A stretch of 64,000 bases of DNA from Caprimulgus europaeus (taxonomy: Eukaryota; Chordata; Aves; Caprimulgiformes; Caprimulgidae), in the NCBI GenBank assembly GCA_907165065.1, contig OU015539.1, positions 16,894,816-16,958,815 of the forward strand, in the 5' to 3' direction. Shown here one piece after another: positions 49,522 to 62,763 of this stretch. The first letter of the stretch is position 1; each line of letters starts with the position of its first letter. The translations under genes were made by a program, and so were the position numbers. The notes below the pieces were generated by a model, which made no database searches, was not told where the DNA came from, and saw nothing but the letters and a program-made list of their open reading frames with translations.

Positions 49522-52500
49522 AGATGACAACTGCAGTTACTGTCAGGAGGTGTTAGATCCAGAAAACAATGTAAGCTTTGTGCTGTTCAGAGTTTCTGCA
49601 CTTCCCAGCTGCCTGGGCTCCCTGATTTACCAGCTGACTTTCTCACAGTTCTTTAGCCTCAGCAGGAATGGAGGAATATCCACCACTGCATTCCCACAAT
49701 TTTGGTGGTAAAAACACACTCAAAATTTATGTTTAAACCTTCACAGACTGCAGCAACATTTTTGGAGTCAGTGTTGGCCTAAGCCTGATTCAGCACAGTC
49801 AGATGGATTTAGGTGTGTTGAGAGCATGCCAAACACCAGTCTCTTCAGGGAGTTTAAATGCAAGGTCACTTAGTTCCTGGATTTATAGTGCCAAGGAAGG
49901 AGACAGGACATGTAGACAAAGTCACTGACTATGAAGCATGTACATTAACATATCTTTAGGCACTTCAGGAATTTTCTGCTGGAAATGTGATGCACAACAC
50001 AGCATTTCAGGCAGCACTTTTTTGGCTGATCTCATTTAGAGGTCTCTGTGCTATTTTAGAGTCATTTTATAACATCACAACAAACCTCAACAGAGTATAA
50101 GTGGGTGTTGCACTTCATCATATAAGTTCTTTAGGCACTCTTCTCCAGTAAGTACAGAATTTCTAATTAAGAGAATAAGCCTATTTGCCAGCCTGCCAAG
50201 AAAGAACCGTTTAAAATGTTGTACTTAAGTGACAAGCAGTTCCCACACTGTTTAGCAAAGTGGGTGACACTAAGGAGGCCTTTACTGGAGTATAGAGTCC
50301 TCTAGATGTAGGTGAAGAGTTCACATATTAAACATGTTCTGCTGATGTCAGTTATGGACTCGCTTCTGAAAGACACAGACAAAACAGGAACAAAGTCCAG
50401 CCAAGAGCTTAAGCATGTAGCCTAGCTTTGCTACCATGGGCATGAGATATAAGAAAATATAGGAAAATATGTAAGATGGTTTAACTGTCACTCACTCATA
50501 TTAAGATATTTTGGTTGATTCTCACAGGAGTCTGTCCTTCCTATAAGATTAGTATGGGGAATCTGCTCACTGAACTTGTAGTTCTGAACCTCATGGATGT
50601 TATTGCTACTGTAGCAGACATCACCACAGCTAACCATTGGAAAGATCCTGTCTCCACTCAAATAAAAGTAATCCCATTAGATGTCACATTAAGGTCACAT
50701 ATTCTTCAGTAAATTAGCAGTGTCTCTAAAAGTTTAACTTTCCTTGAATGGGCAAAAAACCTGAATAAGTCTGAATGAAAAGTACTAATCCAAATAGCTG
50801 TACCTCCACCTGTGACAGTGAGAAAACAGTAAAAAAATAAGAATAACCATAAAGCAATCACCAGAAAATAAGATTACTGGCTATGCAAGGATTTCAGTTG
50901 CAGTATCAGTCCAGAGAGGTCCATGGTATTGTCAGCCTAATCTACTGAAAAACCAAACCACAGAAAGTTCATGGATAAGGCTTTTAATCACCCTTTTGGT
51001 CTATCTTTATTTTTCCAAGTCCACAGTACTCAAACTTAACATGGCTGCAGAACAACTCACTCCCCAAAACACAGAGAAATAAGGTGATCTGGTTTTTAAT
51101 ACAAGAGCTCTAAATACAAAATTAGGTTACAGAAGTATTAGAAAAGTCTGCCCTAGGATTCAGGGCATCCAACTTCCTGTTAGCCCCCTCCCTCCCATCC
51201 ACCAAGTTCTAATTTGTTCCTTTGGTGCTCACCTCACCCCACTCCACCATCATCCCCACATTAACTATATAGGTTTTAGCTTCCTGCTTCAACTTTGATG
51301 CACACTCCTCTTGTCCTCCTCTAACCTCAGACTGTCCACCTTCCTCCTAGGCCTAGGTATAAAATGCCAGGAGACAGTTTTGTCCCTCAACTACGTCCAG
51401 GAAGACCCCTCTTTCCTTTTCCTTTCCTGCTGTTACAAAACTGAGAGCATGGAGAAGCAAAGGGAAGTCTGATGCATTTTCAACTGTGTGGGACAGGATT
51501 GGCTTTCAGTTTCTGCATTAATTCTCTTCTCTTCTGCAGGAGGTTTGACAAACACTTTCCAGTTCACATTCATCCAAGCACTAGTCTGTTCATTAGAAGA
51601 ACGTCAGATATGTTCTCTCATCTGCAGCAACCCTAACTAGTTGGTTCTCTCTAGAGACAGGGAAGGAGGGAAGCTTACGATTCAAACAATGCCTGCAAGT
51701 CACACAAAGGCTGAGATCTGAGAACTCTTAAGATCTGGCCACACTGACATCAGCACAGGCCAAAACTAAAGAGGGTTCCTTGCAAATTCTTATCATGTTT
51801 ACTTCCTCCTCCTTCCTTGAATTTAAGCACAGTTTACTACAACTTGGCCTTTAATTGCCAAAACCCCAGGAAGTCAGAATCTTTTCTCTGCAGACACCTG
51901 TGCTATTCTCATTCAACATCCTGTAAGACAACCTTATCATACAAATAAGATTATTTCTATCTTATGGAAAGCAACTGCTTCCTCTAGTCCACAGCACATT
52001 TGATATCCAACAACAAATGAAACATTTCTTAATAGCCTTAGCATGAGATTTTAATTTTTTTTAACACAGAGGATAAATTTATAACACTCCATTTCCAACC
52101 AAAATGCACCTTGCTTCATCCTGCAGTTGATGTTAACATCAGAACTTTTTTTTTTCCAGAGAGAATGCTGTAACATCACACACCCTTCAGAGCCCCTCTG
52201 TGGTGACTCATGAAAAAGCATTCACATAGCCTCCAAAAGGCCTGAGCTTTCAGCCACCAGCATCTTGTGAATTTTACATAAAATCTGTAAAACTAAGCAA
52301 GGTCAAAACAGGAAACTTCCTCCATCTGTCTCCTCAGGATCAGCAGTTTTGTGAAAAGAGGAAGAACAGCACTGTTTACTTTGTGTTTATAAGGCAGAAA
52401 GCAAAGAAGCAAAATGTGACTATAATAAAGCCAAATATATTTTAGATAAGGAGAAAAGGCTGTACATAAATCTTAAATCTAGTGAACAGATTTTCAGATG

Positions 52501-54045
52501 TTCACAGGTGACCCAGCACTCTAGTGCATTCACAGTTTTTTTCACTTTTTCTGCGACTCCAGGAACTGTACTGAGATAACAGTGAATATCTGGGGAAATA
52601 AGCAAAATGGGATTATCAAATGGACCCAAGTTTATGACGAAGAAATGAGTTAAAGTCAGAGTCATTTTACAAAAGGGACAGTGGTCTGAGAAGAAAAGAC
52701 TGAAAATCTGACAGTCTCTGTGAACTAGAATGAAGTTGGTCTCAAGAAGGAATGTGAACTTCTCTTCCAAGCTAAACTACGAGAAGCCCTAGGATTAACC
52801 TGCTGGATACGGCATCAGACTACTAAAAGTGTCAGGGAGACAATACAGTTTTTTCTGTGTCTTTCTAGACAATGCCACTGGTCAGGTATCTTGTTCATAT
52901 TTCAATAGCAAAGAAGAACATGACAAGTGCCACTGAACCAGTATCTTGTTCTGGTGTCCCCATCACACCTTCCTGGAGAGTACGTTACAACACTCATTCA
53001 TCAACGAGGCATTAGAATAAAGACCAGCAGGGTCTGAGGGACCACTGTCTTCTCCTGTCGGCTCTACTGCCGAGACCTCTGATCGAGGTTAGAAGAGTCT
53101 GGAAAATCAGTTTATTACCTAGGTAGTGATGAAAAAGACCTCCTGGCTTTACAAGAAAGGCATAAATTTATTCAATTTTTTCATAGGAAAAAAGGTATTA
53201 ATACTGTTTCACTGGTTAATTAAATTATAATGTGGTTCATATTATTAATGTTTTGTTAAACTCCTTTATTAAGACAAGGCCAAGGGGTACTTGGAAGGAA
53301 AAGTTTCTGTGTACATGGTTTACTGATTCAACTCTTCATAACTCACAGACCTCACACAGAAATAATTGCCTTGGTGTGGTATTTATGACTTAGATCAATA
53401 AATAAAACACAGGAGAAAAAAAAGGATTTGTACCTTACAAAGGGAAGATCCAAGCTTTATCAAAATAGGAGATCCCAGAAGCAGTCTGTCCTCTGCCAGT
53501 AGATGGCATGATTACTTCTTTTTAGGTAAAGGGATCAAGGAGAAACGTCTGTGCTACCAGCAAAAGCTATGTCCACTAGATAAAAATTTTTGCTTTTTTA
53601 TTTTCGCATAAAATAGAATCCTTTGCCTGAGGTTATTTTTGTATTCCAGTGGACAGTGACAGGCAAAAGTAAGACCATACACAACCTGATCACACAAGGA
53701 GGCTGAGAGAAAGACAGAAAATACTGAATCTCACTGAAATGGCCGACTAGATCTGGTATCTTGTGCCTGTGAAAAAGATGCAGAGACAGAATTTAAAGAG
53801 ATAGTCCTGTGTCTAATTCAAAACTCCTACAAATTTCTAGATACTGGATAATTAGTTATGAAGTTTCCACATTAAAAAACTATTTTGTACACTTTTTTCT
53901 TTTAATGCTCCCATGCAGATGGACTCAGGCCCCAAATCACAATATTTTTATACAATTTTTCTATTTCTACAAATAGGTGGTAGGGGATGCAATAATTCCT
54001 GAATAACCCCATTAAACAGAACTACAGCCCCTACATAGTACATAA
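49522..54045. other. Intergenic, no gene recognised
   Basis: AT-rich. One weak open stretch on the minus strand near 52,420-52,590 follows a TTTCCCCAG acceptor; composition and length do not allow a call. Confidence 0.5.
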
Positions 54046-54294
54046 TGATAGGAAGCTGTGTCAAGGGAGGTTCAGATTGGACTTAGGAAAAGGTTCTTCA
54101 CCCAGAGGGTGGTTGGTCACTGGAACAGGCACCCCAGGAAGTGATCGGGGCACCAAGCCTGTCAGAGTTCAAGGAGCACCAGGATGATGCTCTTAAGTCA
54201 TATGGTTTAGTTTTAGGTAGTTCTGCAAGGAACAGAGAGTTGGACTTGATGATCCTTATGGGTCTCTTTCAACTACAGATATTCTATGATTCCA
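54046..54294 (+). mobile_element. CR1 LINE 3' fragment
   Basis: Plus-sense CR1: caggttcttcacccagaggg-like core (ggttcttcacccagagggtg), cactggaacaggcacccc, ggagttggacttgatgatcc-like segment and the tail attctatgattcc. It is 5'-truncated. Confidence 0.92.
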
Positions 54295-57200
54295 GGATAT
54301 GTATTAATATCTAATTAATATGTAATAATACATATTAAACAACTACAGCTTTCTACATCTAAAGAGGGTTGCAACAATCTTCTAGTATAGGTTAATTTTA
54401 ATTGGAAATCTTTAGGTTTGGCTCTGTATAAAACAATATTTTATAAAGAAATGCACACTGGAAAAGTATTTTTAGAAACAGAAATGACACTTCAATAGAA
54501 ATAGTTTATAGATAGGTATCAATGAAATAAAAAAGGACCTCAGAGTCAGTTGGGTAAAAAATGGCTATAGTGCATAAACTACTTCATTGTCTCACTGGCT
54601 TGGAATTTTTGGCTTAAGAAGTTTATTCTCTGCTACTTTACAGAAGATACAATACAACTAAAGATTTTAGGATGAAGGTATCTGCCACTCAATCTGAAAC
54701 TCAAAGGTTTCTTACACCTGATAGATGGCGATTCTTTAACATGTTCTAGGTCTTGTTCTGTACATTGCAATAATACAATAGACTGTTTAAAGTTGGCATA
54801 CTGTAGACAGTCATACATTTTTGCACCATTGCAGAATCATTAGTCTGCTATTTCTTGTTTTAGTCACTACACAAAATTAAACAAACTTCAGTGATGTTCT
54901 GTACAGTAACTTCTATATTCAGTCCATAATGATAAATAGAGAAAAAGTAAGAAATATACTTGATTTCAGAGAGGCAATAATCTTATATTAGCCTTGAACC
55001 AGTGGTTACAGAAAAATAAACCATCTGCAAGTTAGCAACCCTAAAAAAAAAAAAAAAAAAAACCCTCACTTTTTTGTTCACATCTCCACAAATTTTGCAT
55101 CCTGATTTTAAAATTCAGTTTCTCAACTGCCTTATTTATTTTCAGCAACTATCATAACTACAGACCATCAGCTGACATTTTTTCCTGAGTGCCTTAGAGT
55201 TCCGATGTTTTATCCTGTATCTCAGCAATGACAACACAGGATGACCAAGGCAAACACTGGGAATAACTCATGTCTTGCTAGGGACTTAGCAATATTCAGG
55301 AACTGTTCCACAGCATTGCTTAAATACCAAACATACATTGCTCCTTCTTAGTCCCCTCCATCTCCAAGAACAGAACCCAGTGAGGATCAGCCCACCTTTT
55401 ACTACTTTATATTTAATTTTCCTCTATCATAGTTTGATCAGAGAAATTACTGGAACCGAGCCTGTGAAAATACACAAAGTCATCCTAAAATGACTGTTTG
55501 ACAATACTGTCCCAAATCTGTACAAATACTTGGCTAAGAGGTGTGGAAACCTGGGCCTGTCCAATTCCCTAAGAGAATAAAAACAAATCAGTAAGCCAGC
55601 CTGGACAAAAAGGATTTTCTGTCACACTCTCTAGAAAAACATTTTATAGTAATGCTTGCATCTCATTTGATCTGATACAAACTACCAGAGAGCTTTCTGG
55701 TTTTCAGCACTGAAATAACTTCCTAACTGTACAGAGAAAGTCTGCACACATGCATGGAGCTGAAGAAATGTACTTCAAAGCTGAATGCACACAGCTGCAA
55801 CGAACCTTCTTGCTTACTGTGCCTCAGCATTGAGTGAGGCAAATAAATTAGGCTAATAGAAGGGAAATCACCAGTCTTTTTTAGATTAGCTCCTAGATTT
55901 TTTTTTTTTCTTTTACAAATGTGTATATATATATGTATACACACACACATGTTCCTGCAGAGTCGCTCAATAAATTCCATTTACATACTATTCAGTTGTC
56001 TGGAATTCCTCCAGTAGTACTACAGCCACTACTTTTGCTTACAAATATTAAGATAACTATAAAGAAGGAAGACAGAAAACATTTTAAAAGTACACTTCAT
56101 GCTAGGAGTAATTAATATATTCTATAATTATTATTTACCCAGCACTGAAACATAGGTCTGGTATGAAGTACACAAGCTATTTAAGCCTAAGGAGCAATAA
56201 TACAAAACAGTTCTGACAGTAATATGAAAATGCATAGTCATCTGCAGGATTAGTTTGACAGAAGAATACAATGCCCCAGAAGAGAGAACCCTCTCAGGCC
56301 TAGTTGTCACTGCACTGGGACAATAATTCACCACTCGGAGAGAAAATATGTTATTTGTGATGTTTAAAGATCATTCCAGGCCAAAGGTGCTTGAGCAATC
56401 AGTCCCATCTGTCTCTGCATACCAGGACAGGAGTATCTGCAGCTCCTCCCCAGACTTCCTGGCTCCAGCACTGAGCCACTTCAAGGAACGGTTCTCAAAA
56501 CCCACAGAACCTCCTGACTCGCAAACTGAACTCTCCTGCAACCACCTCGTTTTCTCTCTGCAAACCGAGAGGACCCACTGCGCTGGCAGAGGCAAGAGCT
56601 GGAGCTACCAGTTCTGCTGAGTAAGAACGAGCAGTCCCTCAACTACTGAGTGAAGGGATCTCCATGGTAGTCCATAAACACAGTGAATCACTGTGATTAG
56701 CTGTGTTAATTGATTCACTGTGGCACTGGGTTTGCTGTAGCAGCTGCTTCCAGCTTCTTACTGCAACAGTGTTCACTCTGTGGGCAGCTTTTCACTTCTC
56801 CCATATGCTCTTCCATCGCTCCCCCACGCGCCACTGGCAAACAAAGTACAGATGCTAGGTGACAGGATAAATGGGATTAGTGAAGCTGCACTAACTGACT
56901 GATGGAAAGGGCACATAAAACACAGTCATTTATACAGTACTATAATTTACACAGGAAATTCTACAATTTATGCAGTAGTTTAAGCTAATCAGTTTTATCT
57001 TGCATTGCCTCAAACTAGGATTGTGATTTTCAAAGATCAGCCTATATGGGCAAATACACTGAATTGCTGAAATTATAACTTTATTTCTAAACTGTACAAT
57101 TAAGAAGGAAGTTCTTCCCAGCTTGGCACCCAGTCTCCAAGAACCCAGGTCAAGCAGCAGTGTCACTTGACACACTCCAGCACTCGTATCTACCAGCTAC

Positions 57201-60200
57201 CTGCTCTGCAATGCAAGTCTTACCTCAATAGATATGAAGAAAGTAAGCACATGGAGCAACTGAAGATGGTTAAAAAGTTTGACTGGAAGAAGACAAATAC
57301 CGAAAGCATCACTGTAGACAGAAGCCTCAGTTTCAGCAGAGGATTAGCTGCATTGGCCATCTGGGGATGGAGTTGATTATCAGGGAGAAGAGGAGCTTGA
57401 AATGGTTATTCTAAGTGACTCTGATCAGAACTTTCCTAATGAAAAGGTAAATTCCTTTCCTATAGGTACCATTTTCAGAGACAGTTTTGTACAGAGCTCT
57501 CTCTCTCTCTAGCAGTAATGCCAAGAAGATTTGCAATCTTGAATGAGTCACTTCTCCATTTCTTACAGCAAAATTCACACCACTTGCCGCCCTAGCCCCA
57601 TGAGAAAGCACAAGCAGCAGGCAGCCTTCACACTGTGTTCCAAAGATGAGACTATTTGAATAAACATCAAGCAGGAGTATCCAGTCAAAATTCACTGGCA
57701 ACATACGATGGGGCTGAAAAAATAGACACATTGCACAGGAAATGGAAAAGAATAGGAAGGACCTTCCCCTGGCAGGAATTCATTGACCAAAGAAGGGGGG
57801 AAAGGACAGGAAGTCTGCAAACAGTAATAACGCTCTCTCTTCATCATCATGTTTGCTCCCTTTATTCCTGGGCAAGGCCAAAAATACAGACCCAAGCTTG
57901 TTCCCATAGGAGGGTGACAGTTGCCAGTCTCATGCCCTGTGTGACCTCTAATTAGCTCTTCTGTCAGCCAATTGTGCTGCCCAAATTCCAGAATCCTGAC
58001 AAAAAGGCAATAAACCAGTCTGTGACCTCAGAAAGTTTGCTATTTACTTTTCTACAGTAATGTACACGAGCTGCTGGTTTCTCATTGGCTTTTCACTGCA
58101 TATATTCCAACATACTTCAAAGTGGGCACTCAAAACAAGACACAGCGAACTCCTGCATTGTAAAGCACGCACCATGATCCAGGTCACTCACAATAAACTA
58201 ACCTGAGGGCACTGTAATTTATTAACCAACTTTCTCTCCTGGCATTGTTCACAGTTCTACAGCCAGAACTGTTGGAAACCTGTTGCAATCACCAGCAACC
58301 AGCCTACCTCAGGAAGTTACTCTGTGGTACTACCAGTAGGAAAAGCTGGTTTACACAGATTTCTTTGAAATAAGGGTAACAGGATGGCTTCAGGTATGGC
58401 CTATTAAGGATCCAGAATTAAGCTTAGCAGACACTTCCCTATGTAATGATTTATCTTTCAGATTCAGTGCCACGAGACACTTAACTAGCATTCATTGAGA
58501 ATTTGTGATCTAATTTGGAGTGTTTTCTTTAACTTCTAGTATTTAAGTTAATCCAGTGCATTTTTGCCCCAGTTGCATGGAAGAATAATGATGACTGGAA
58601 GGTTTTAAATTTCTCCCTCTACCTGACACAGTAGGCAGAAATGCAGGATAGCTGTTTCCCAAGAGAGGCATACTAGTCTCAGGGGGAAAAAAAAGGAGCC
58701 ATCAAACTGTAAAAGCAAGTAATACTGGTTGTGAAAATCATGTGATACTACCGTACTGGTTAAAGGTGAGACTGACTTTGCTCCAAAACAGGAAAGAATT
58801 GCTACTCCCAGAGGGAAGGGAACACAGGGTTTAATTTCTGGAATCATGACATGCCTGGAGCAGCAACACAATTGCCATTCCAAAAGGGCAGGAACCCTAC
58901 TGCCACCCAATGAAGTTATAATTAAAAATTATGAGAAAATTAGAAGTAATGCGAGCACGTAGAACTAGCTCAGAGAGTGAGCTGGAGAAGGCAGCAATAC
59001 AGCTGAACTTGAATGAAGGTGGAAAGAAAATGACACAAAGACAACTTTCTACCACACTTTTGCATGTGCTGCTTGCCCTGACATGTAACAGGTAGAAATC
59101 AGACATCACAGTGGGACTACTTAAACAAAACAGAACAAGATCATGTATTATGCATAACTATCAGGAATAAGTTTTCCCTTTCTTTTTGTCACTCAGTAAG
59201 ATCTGCCATGACAGAAAAACCAAGATAACTGCACCAATCTAATTACACAAGTCACTTCTTACAATGTTGCCCTCAAGAAATCTGAAGTTCCAACTTCCTG
59301 AGGTAAGAATTGGTGGAAAACAGATACGCATGTAGAAGTAAACACTGCCTCCATTCAGAATTGTCTACAATGAAAAAAAAGTCTGTAAACACACCTTTCA
59401 AGTTACTAGTTTCAGGTTTAAAGCATTGAGATCTGTAAGCATTTATTACTTTTGTTTTTGCAAAGGGCTGCCATGAACACAGGAATACGGCCATGAGCCT
59501 CCCACAAACGTTGCTCATGAACCTCCCTAGTGTGGTGTTACATGAAGTCCACCAGGAAATACAATTTAATCCTTCTTAAATAGCATCCAAGTATGTGTGA
59601 AATTATAACGATACTGATGTACCTGTGATGATAACACAGGTACAAATTCCAGAGTCACTGCTGGGTTTCAATGACAGCTGTAATATAAACCTACTGAACT
59701 AGCATTGTGCAGGGCCAAACAGCTAGATCTTTCCACCTCCCAGATGAGCACCCTAACCCAGGAAGCTACAGGACTGTGCTCCTTTTAATTTGCTTTATTT
59801 CTGTTCCCATCAATCTTCCTGCACAGTGTCACAGCATCAGTAAGACAGGAAAAAGGAGTATTGCTGCACAGACTAGGAGGCAGTCTAATAGTGATCAGTG
59901 CACCCCGGTGAAATGTAAGAAACGTGGATTTGTATTCCCACAGACTGAGGAGGGAACAGAACTCTCTTTCTGATTAACTTCTTGGAGAAAACAGGAGTTG
60001 CTCAGACTTGCTTTCAGCCACAAATCACTTGCTAGGCAGAAAATATTCAAGAAGCATACTGAGAATGTATCTAATGCCAACATATGTACAGTCTGGCAAT
60101 TGCAAATGACAAATGTTCCCATCAGTAAAAAACAACAAAGAGTTATTCCATGCCCCAGAACAGATTGCCTGGCATTGCTTGACACTATGAACAGTCATTC

Positions 60201-62760
60201 TGCTAGTCTATTACAGGTAATTAAAGTAATCGGATAAAATTATTTTTTCTGTCTTTTCCTGCATTGTTTTTATTATTCCCAAACTGCCAACACATAGAAA
60301 ATAAGATACCAGTGTGGATTACTGGCCCTATTAAACCACAAAGAGGAACAGCAGAATATTGGTACTTTTATTATTTAGAAATACAATTTCCTATTAAAAT
60401 CCTGTTCAGCTGAGCTGAAGTTAACATCAAAATGGTTTCTAGTCAATAGGTAATAGCACAATTCTTACTAGCTGACAGAAATCTGCTGTCTACATTTTTC
60501 AAAAGCTGTAAACTTCCTTTTTAAAAAAATATTATATAAGAATGCAGAGCATCTTGTTTGATTCAGACTAAGCTTTCCCCATTGGTTCCATGTACATGGT
60601 ACATACCAAGAAGAGTGTTAATGCATATCTGTGACCTGTCTCTCCCAGGGGCTGTAAGACTGCTCATTGCTCTAGGTTTGGGAGTTACTTGTTGTGATAC
60701 CTTCACCTGCATTTCCAGCTCTGATAAATGAGCAGGGTATTTGTGGATCTACTGTCTTGCTTGGCAGGAGAGCGCCCATTCCCATTTTCCACAAAAGTGT
60801 GCCACACAGAGTGTGCTCACTCACACTCTGCACACTCCAGGAGTTTATCCATAAAACTTTATCACTATGAAAACAAGTACGTTTCTTATATTTTCCTTTT
60901 TCATTTTTTCTGTACATTAAATCAGACTTTGCAGGCTAGATGGCCAGGTTGGTTAAGGAAAATTAAAGAATCTTATCATGTTGGACTCCAAGATTACAGA
61001 ATGGTCGCTATCTTGTGAAAGCAATAGAAATAAACACACGGGAAAGAGGTTAAAACCCTGTCTCAATATCAGCACCAGATACCTAGTGTTGTTTTTAAGC
61101 TCTTGAAGTGACAAAAAGAAATGACTCACCCATGAGACTACTAGCATCTTAAAAAAAAACAACCAAAACCAAAAACAAAACCCAAGCCATATTTCTAGCT
61201 GACATTCCTGACATTCTTAATGCAGCCTACATCTTGTAACAAAACCTTCAATTTATGAACAATTATAAAGCTACATAAGACCAGATATTAAAAATTTAAG
61301 AGCAGGTGTTTGGAGTCTAGCTAGGTGTCACGAAAGACTGGCTCAAACTGTGAAAAATCCTAACACAGAAACAACCTATCTCCTCCGTGACAGTGTGTAC
61401 ACCACATCACAGACACACAGGGCTTCATAATTCAGCACCATCCAATTGTCTAAAACACACTTCATTCTATCTAAATAGCATTACACTACCATTCTCTTCT
61501 ATTTTTAACCAAGAATCTAACAAATTCACTGTAATAGTTCAGTTTGTGAGAGGCAAGAGAGGTAAGGAGGAGAGAAGGAAAAGGTAATAGTCATTTGGGC
61601 TTTCTTTTTAAAGTATACATTGGCTTCAACAACTATTTTAGTGGCTCAAAAGCAGGTTTTGGTTGAGTTCTGTAAAAATGATTTTGTTGCTCTCTAACAG
61701 AAACTTTTCAGGCATTGAAAAAACAGACATGAAACTCAGTTAATTAATATAATTTGTTTAAGAAACATCATTGTGTCTGCAATTCAAATAGTATTTTTTC
61801 TACCTAACAGAGGTGGTCTACTAGAAGTATATCTCAAGGCACTTTCTGACCCCATACTAAATGAGATAACATCTGTGCTCTACAACTAGTCACACACAGA
61901 TCCTTCCTGAAATAGGAATATCCAGAATACAGCTGCCCATCTATTTGGATGACTGTGATTTCCTACCCCACCCCAAATGGGATTAACAGTCACCCTTTAA
62001 ACCCCATGCTATTTTAATTCACTACTAAATATAAAGTCAATAAATGGAGATATTGCCTTTCTTTCCTTTGGGCTGACTGACCATTCTAGAGAAAACAGAA
62101 TACCAAGGTACTTTGTTTGTAGACAACTGATTCATTAAATATCTTTCTAGTATTTGTTTTTACACCAGGAACATGAAAAAAGGTTTATATTCCTTCTATT
62201 ACTAGTTTCCCAAAAGGGTATTGTGACTTCAACCTTTGCATTCAGGTATTTAAGCATACCATATTCTAAGATTTGTGTAAGGTCTCATGGTTTTGTTTTT
62301 GAAGTAATACTTTAAATTAGATATTAATCTTACTTTTCATCTCTATTTAGGCCAGGGAAGCTACATAGAAGATGATACTTTTTTTTCTTTTTTTAAAAAA
62401 AAAGGTAAAGGTAGCACCTCACCATAAATGAGCATTGGAAAATAACAAGTCAGCAGCTGATGATGATCCATTCAGAGCACGCAATGACAAAGCAGTTCCT
62501 CAATTAATATTACAGTATTAAAACACTATTATTGTTTGATAACAAATATATTAAGATGCCAATTTTAAACTCAGTCAGATGTTGGTAGTGAAGTAAGCAT
62601 CCCACTCCTGGTTTTGTTTTTAACATTACCAGATGTCAAATAACACAATTCATATTTATATTCTGGAGTACTTAGTTTCTCATTGTTTAATAGCATTCTA
62701 GCCTCAGCATCTTTTATTTGTGGTGGCATTTAATTTTGGTTGGTTGGTTGGTTTTTTTTC
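54295..62760. other. Intergenic, no gene recognised
   Basis: AT-rich with a long poly-A run near 55,043-55,062, a short AC/TA run near 55,921-55,950 and a locally more GC-rich stretch at about 56,400-56,600. No reading frame resembles a known protein. I see no MUC6-type VWD, C8 or TIL sequence on either strand. Confidence 0.5.
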
Positions 62761-62763
62761 CCC

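Noticed and set aside
52420-52770. 116-codon minus-strand open frame
   Set aside because: Composition is that of random AT-rich sequence rich in Phe, Leu, Ile and Cys. Only the part after the acceptor near 52,590 looks exon-like, and no second splice site or family fits.
56348-56620. Two overlapping open frames on opposite strands in a more GC-rich patch (56.35-56.62 kb)
   Set aside because: No splice-site support, no recognisable domain and no start context. GC-rich composition alone makes longer open frames.
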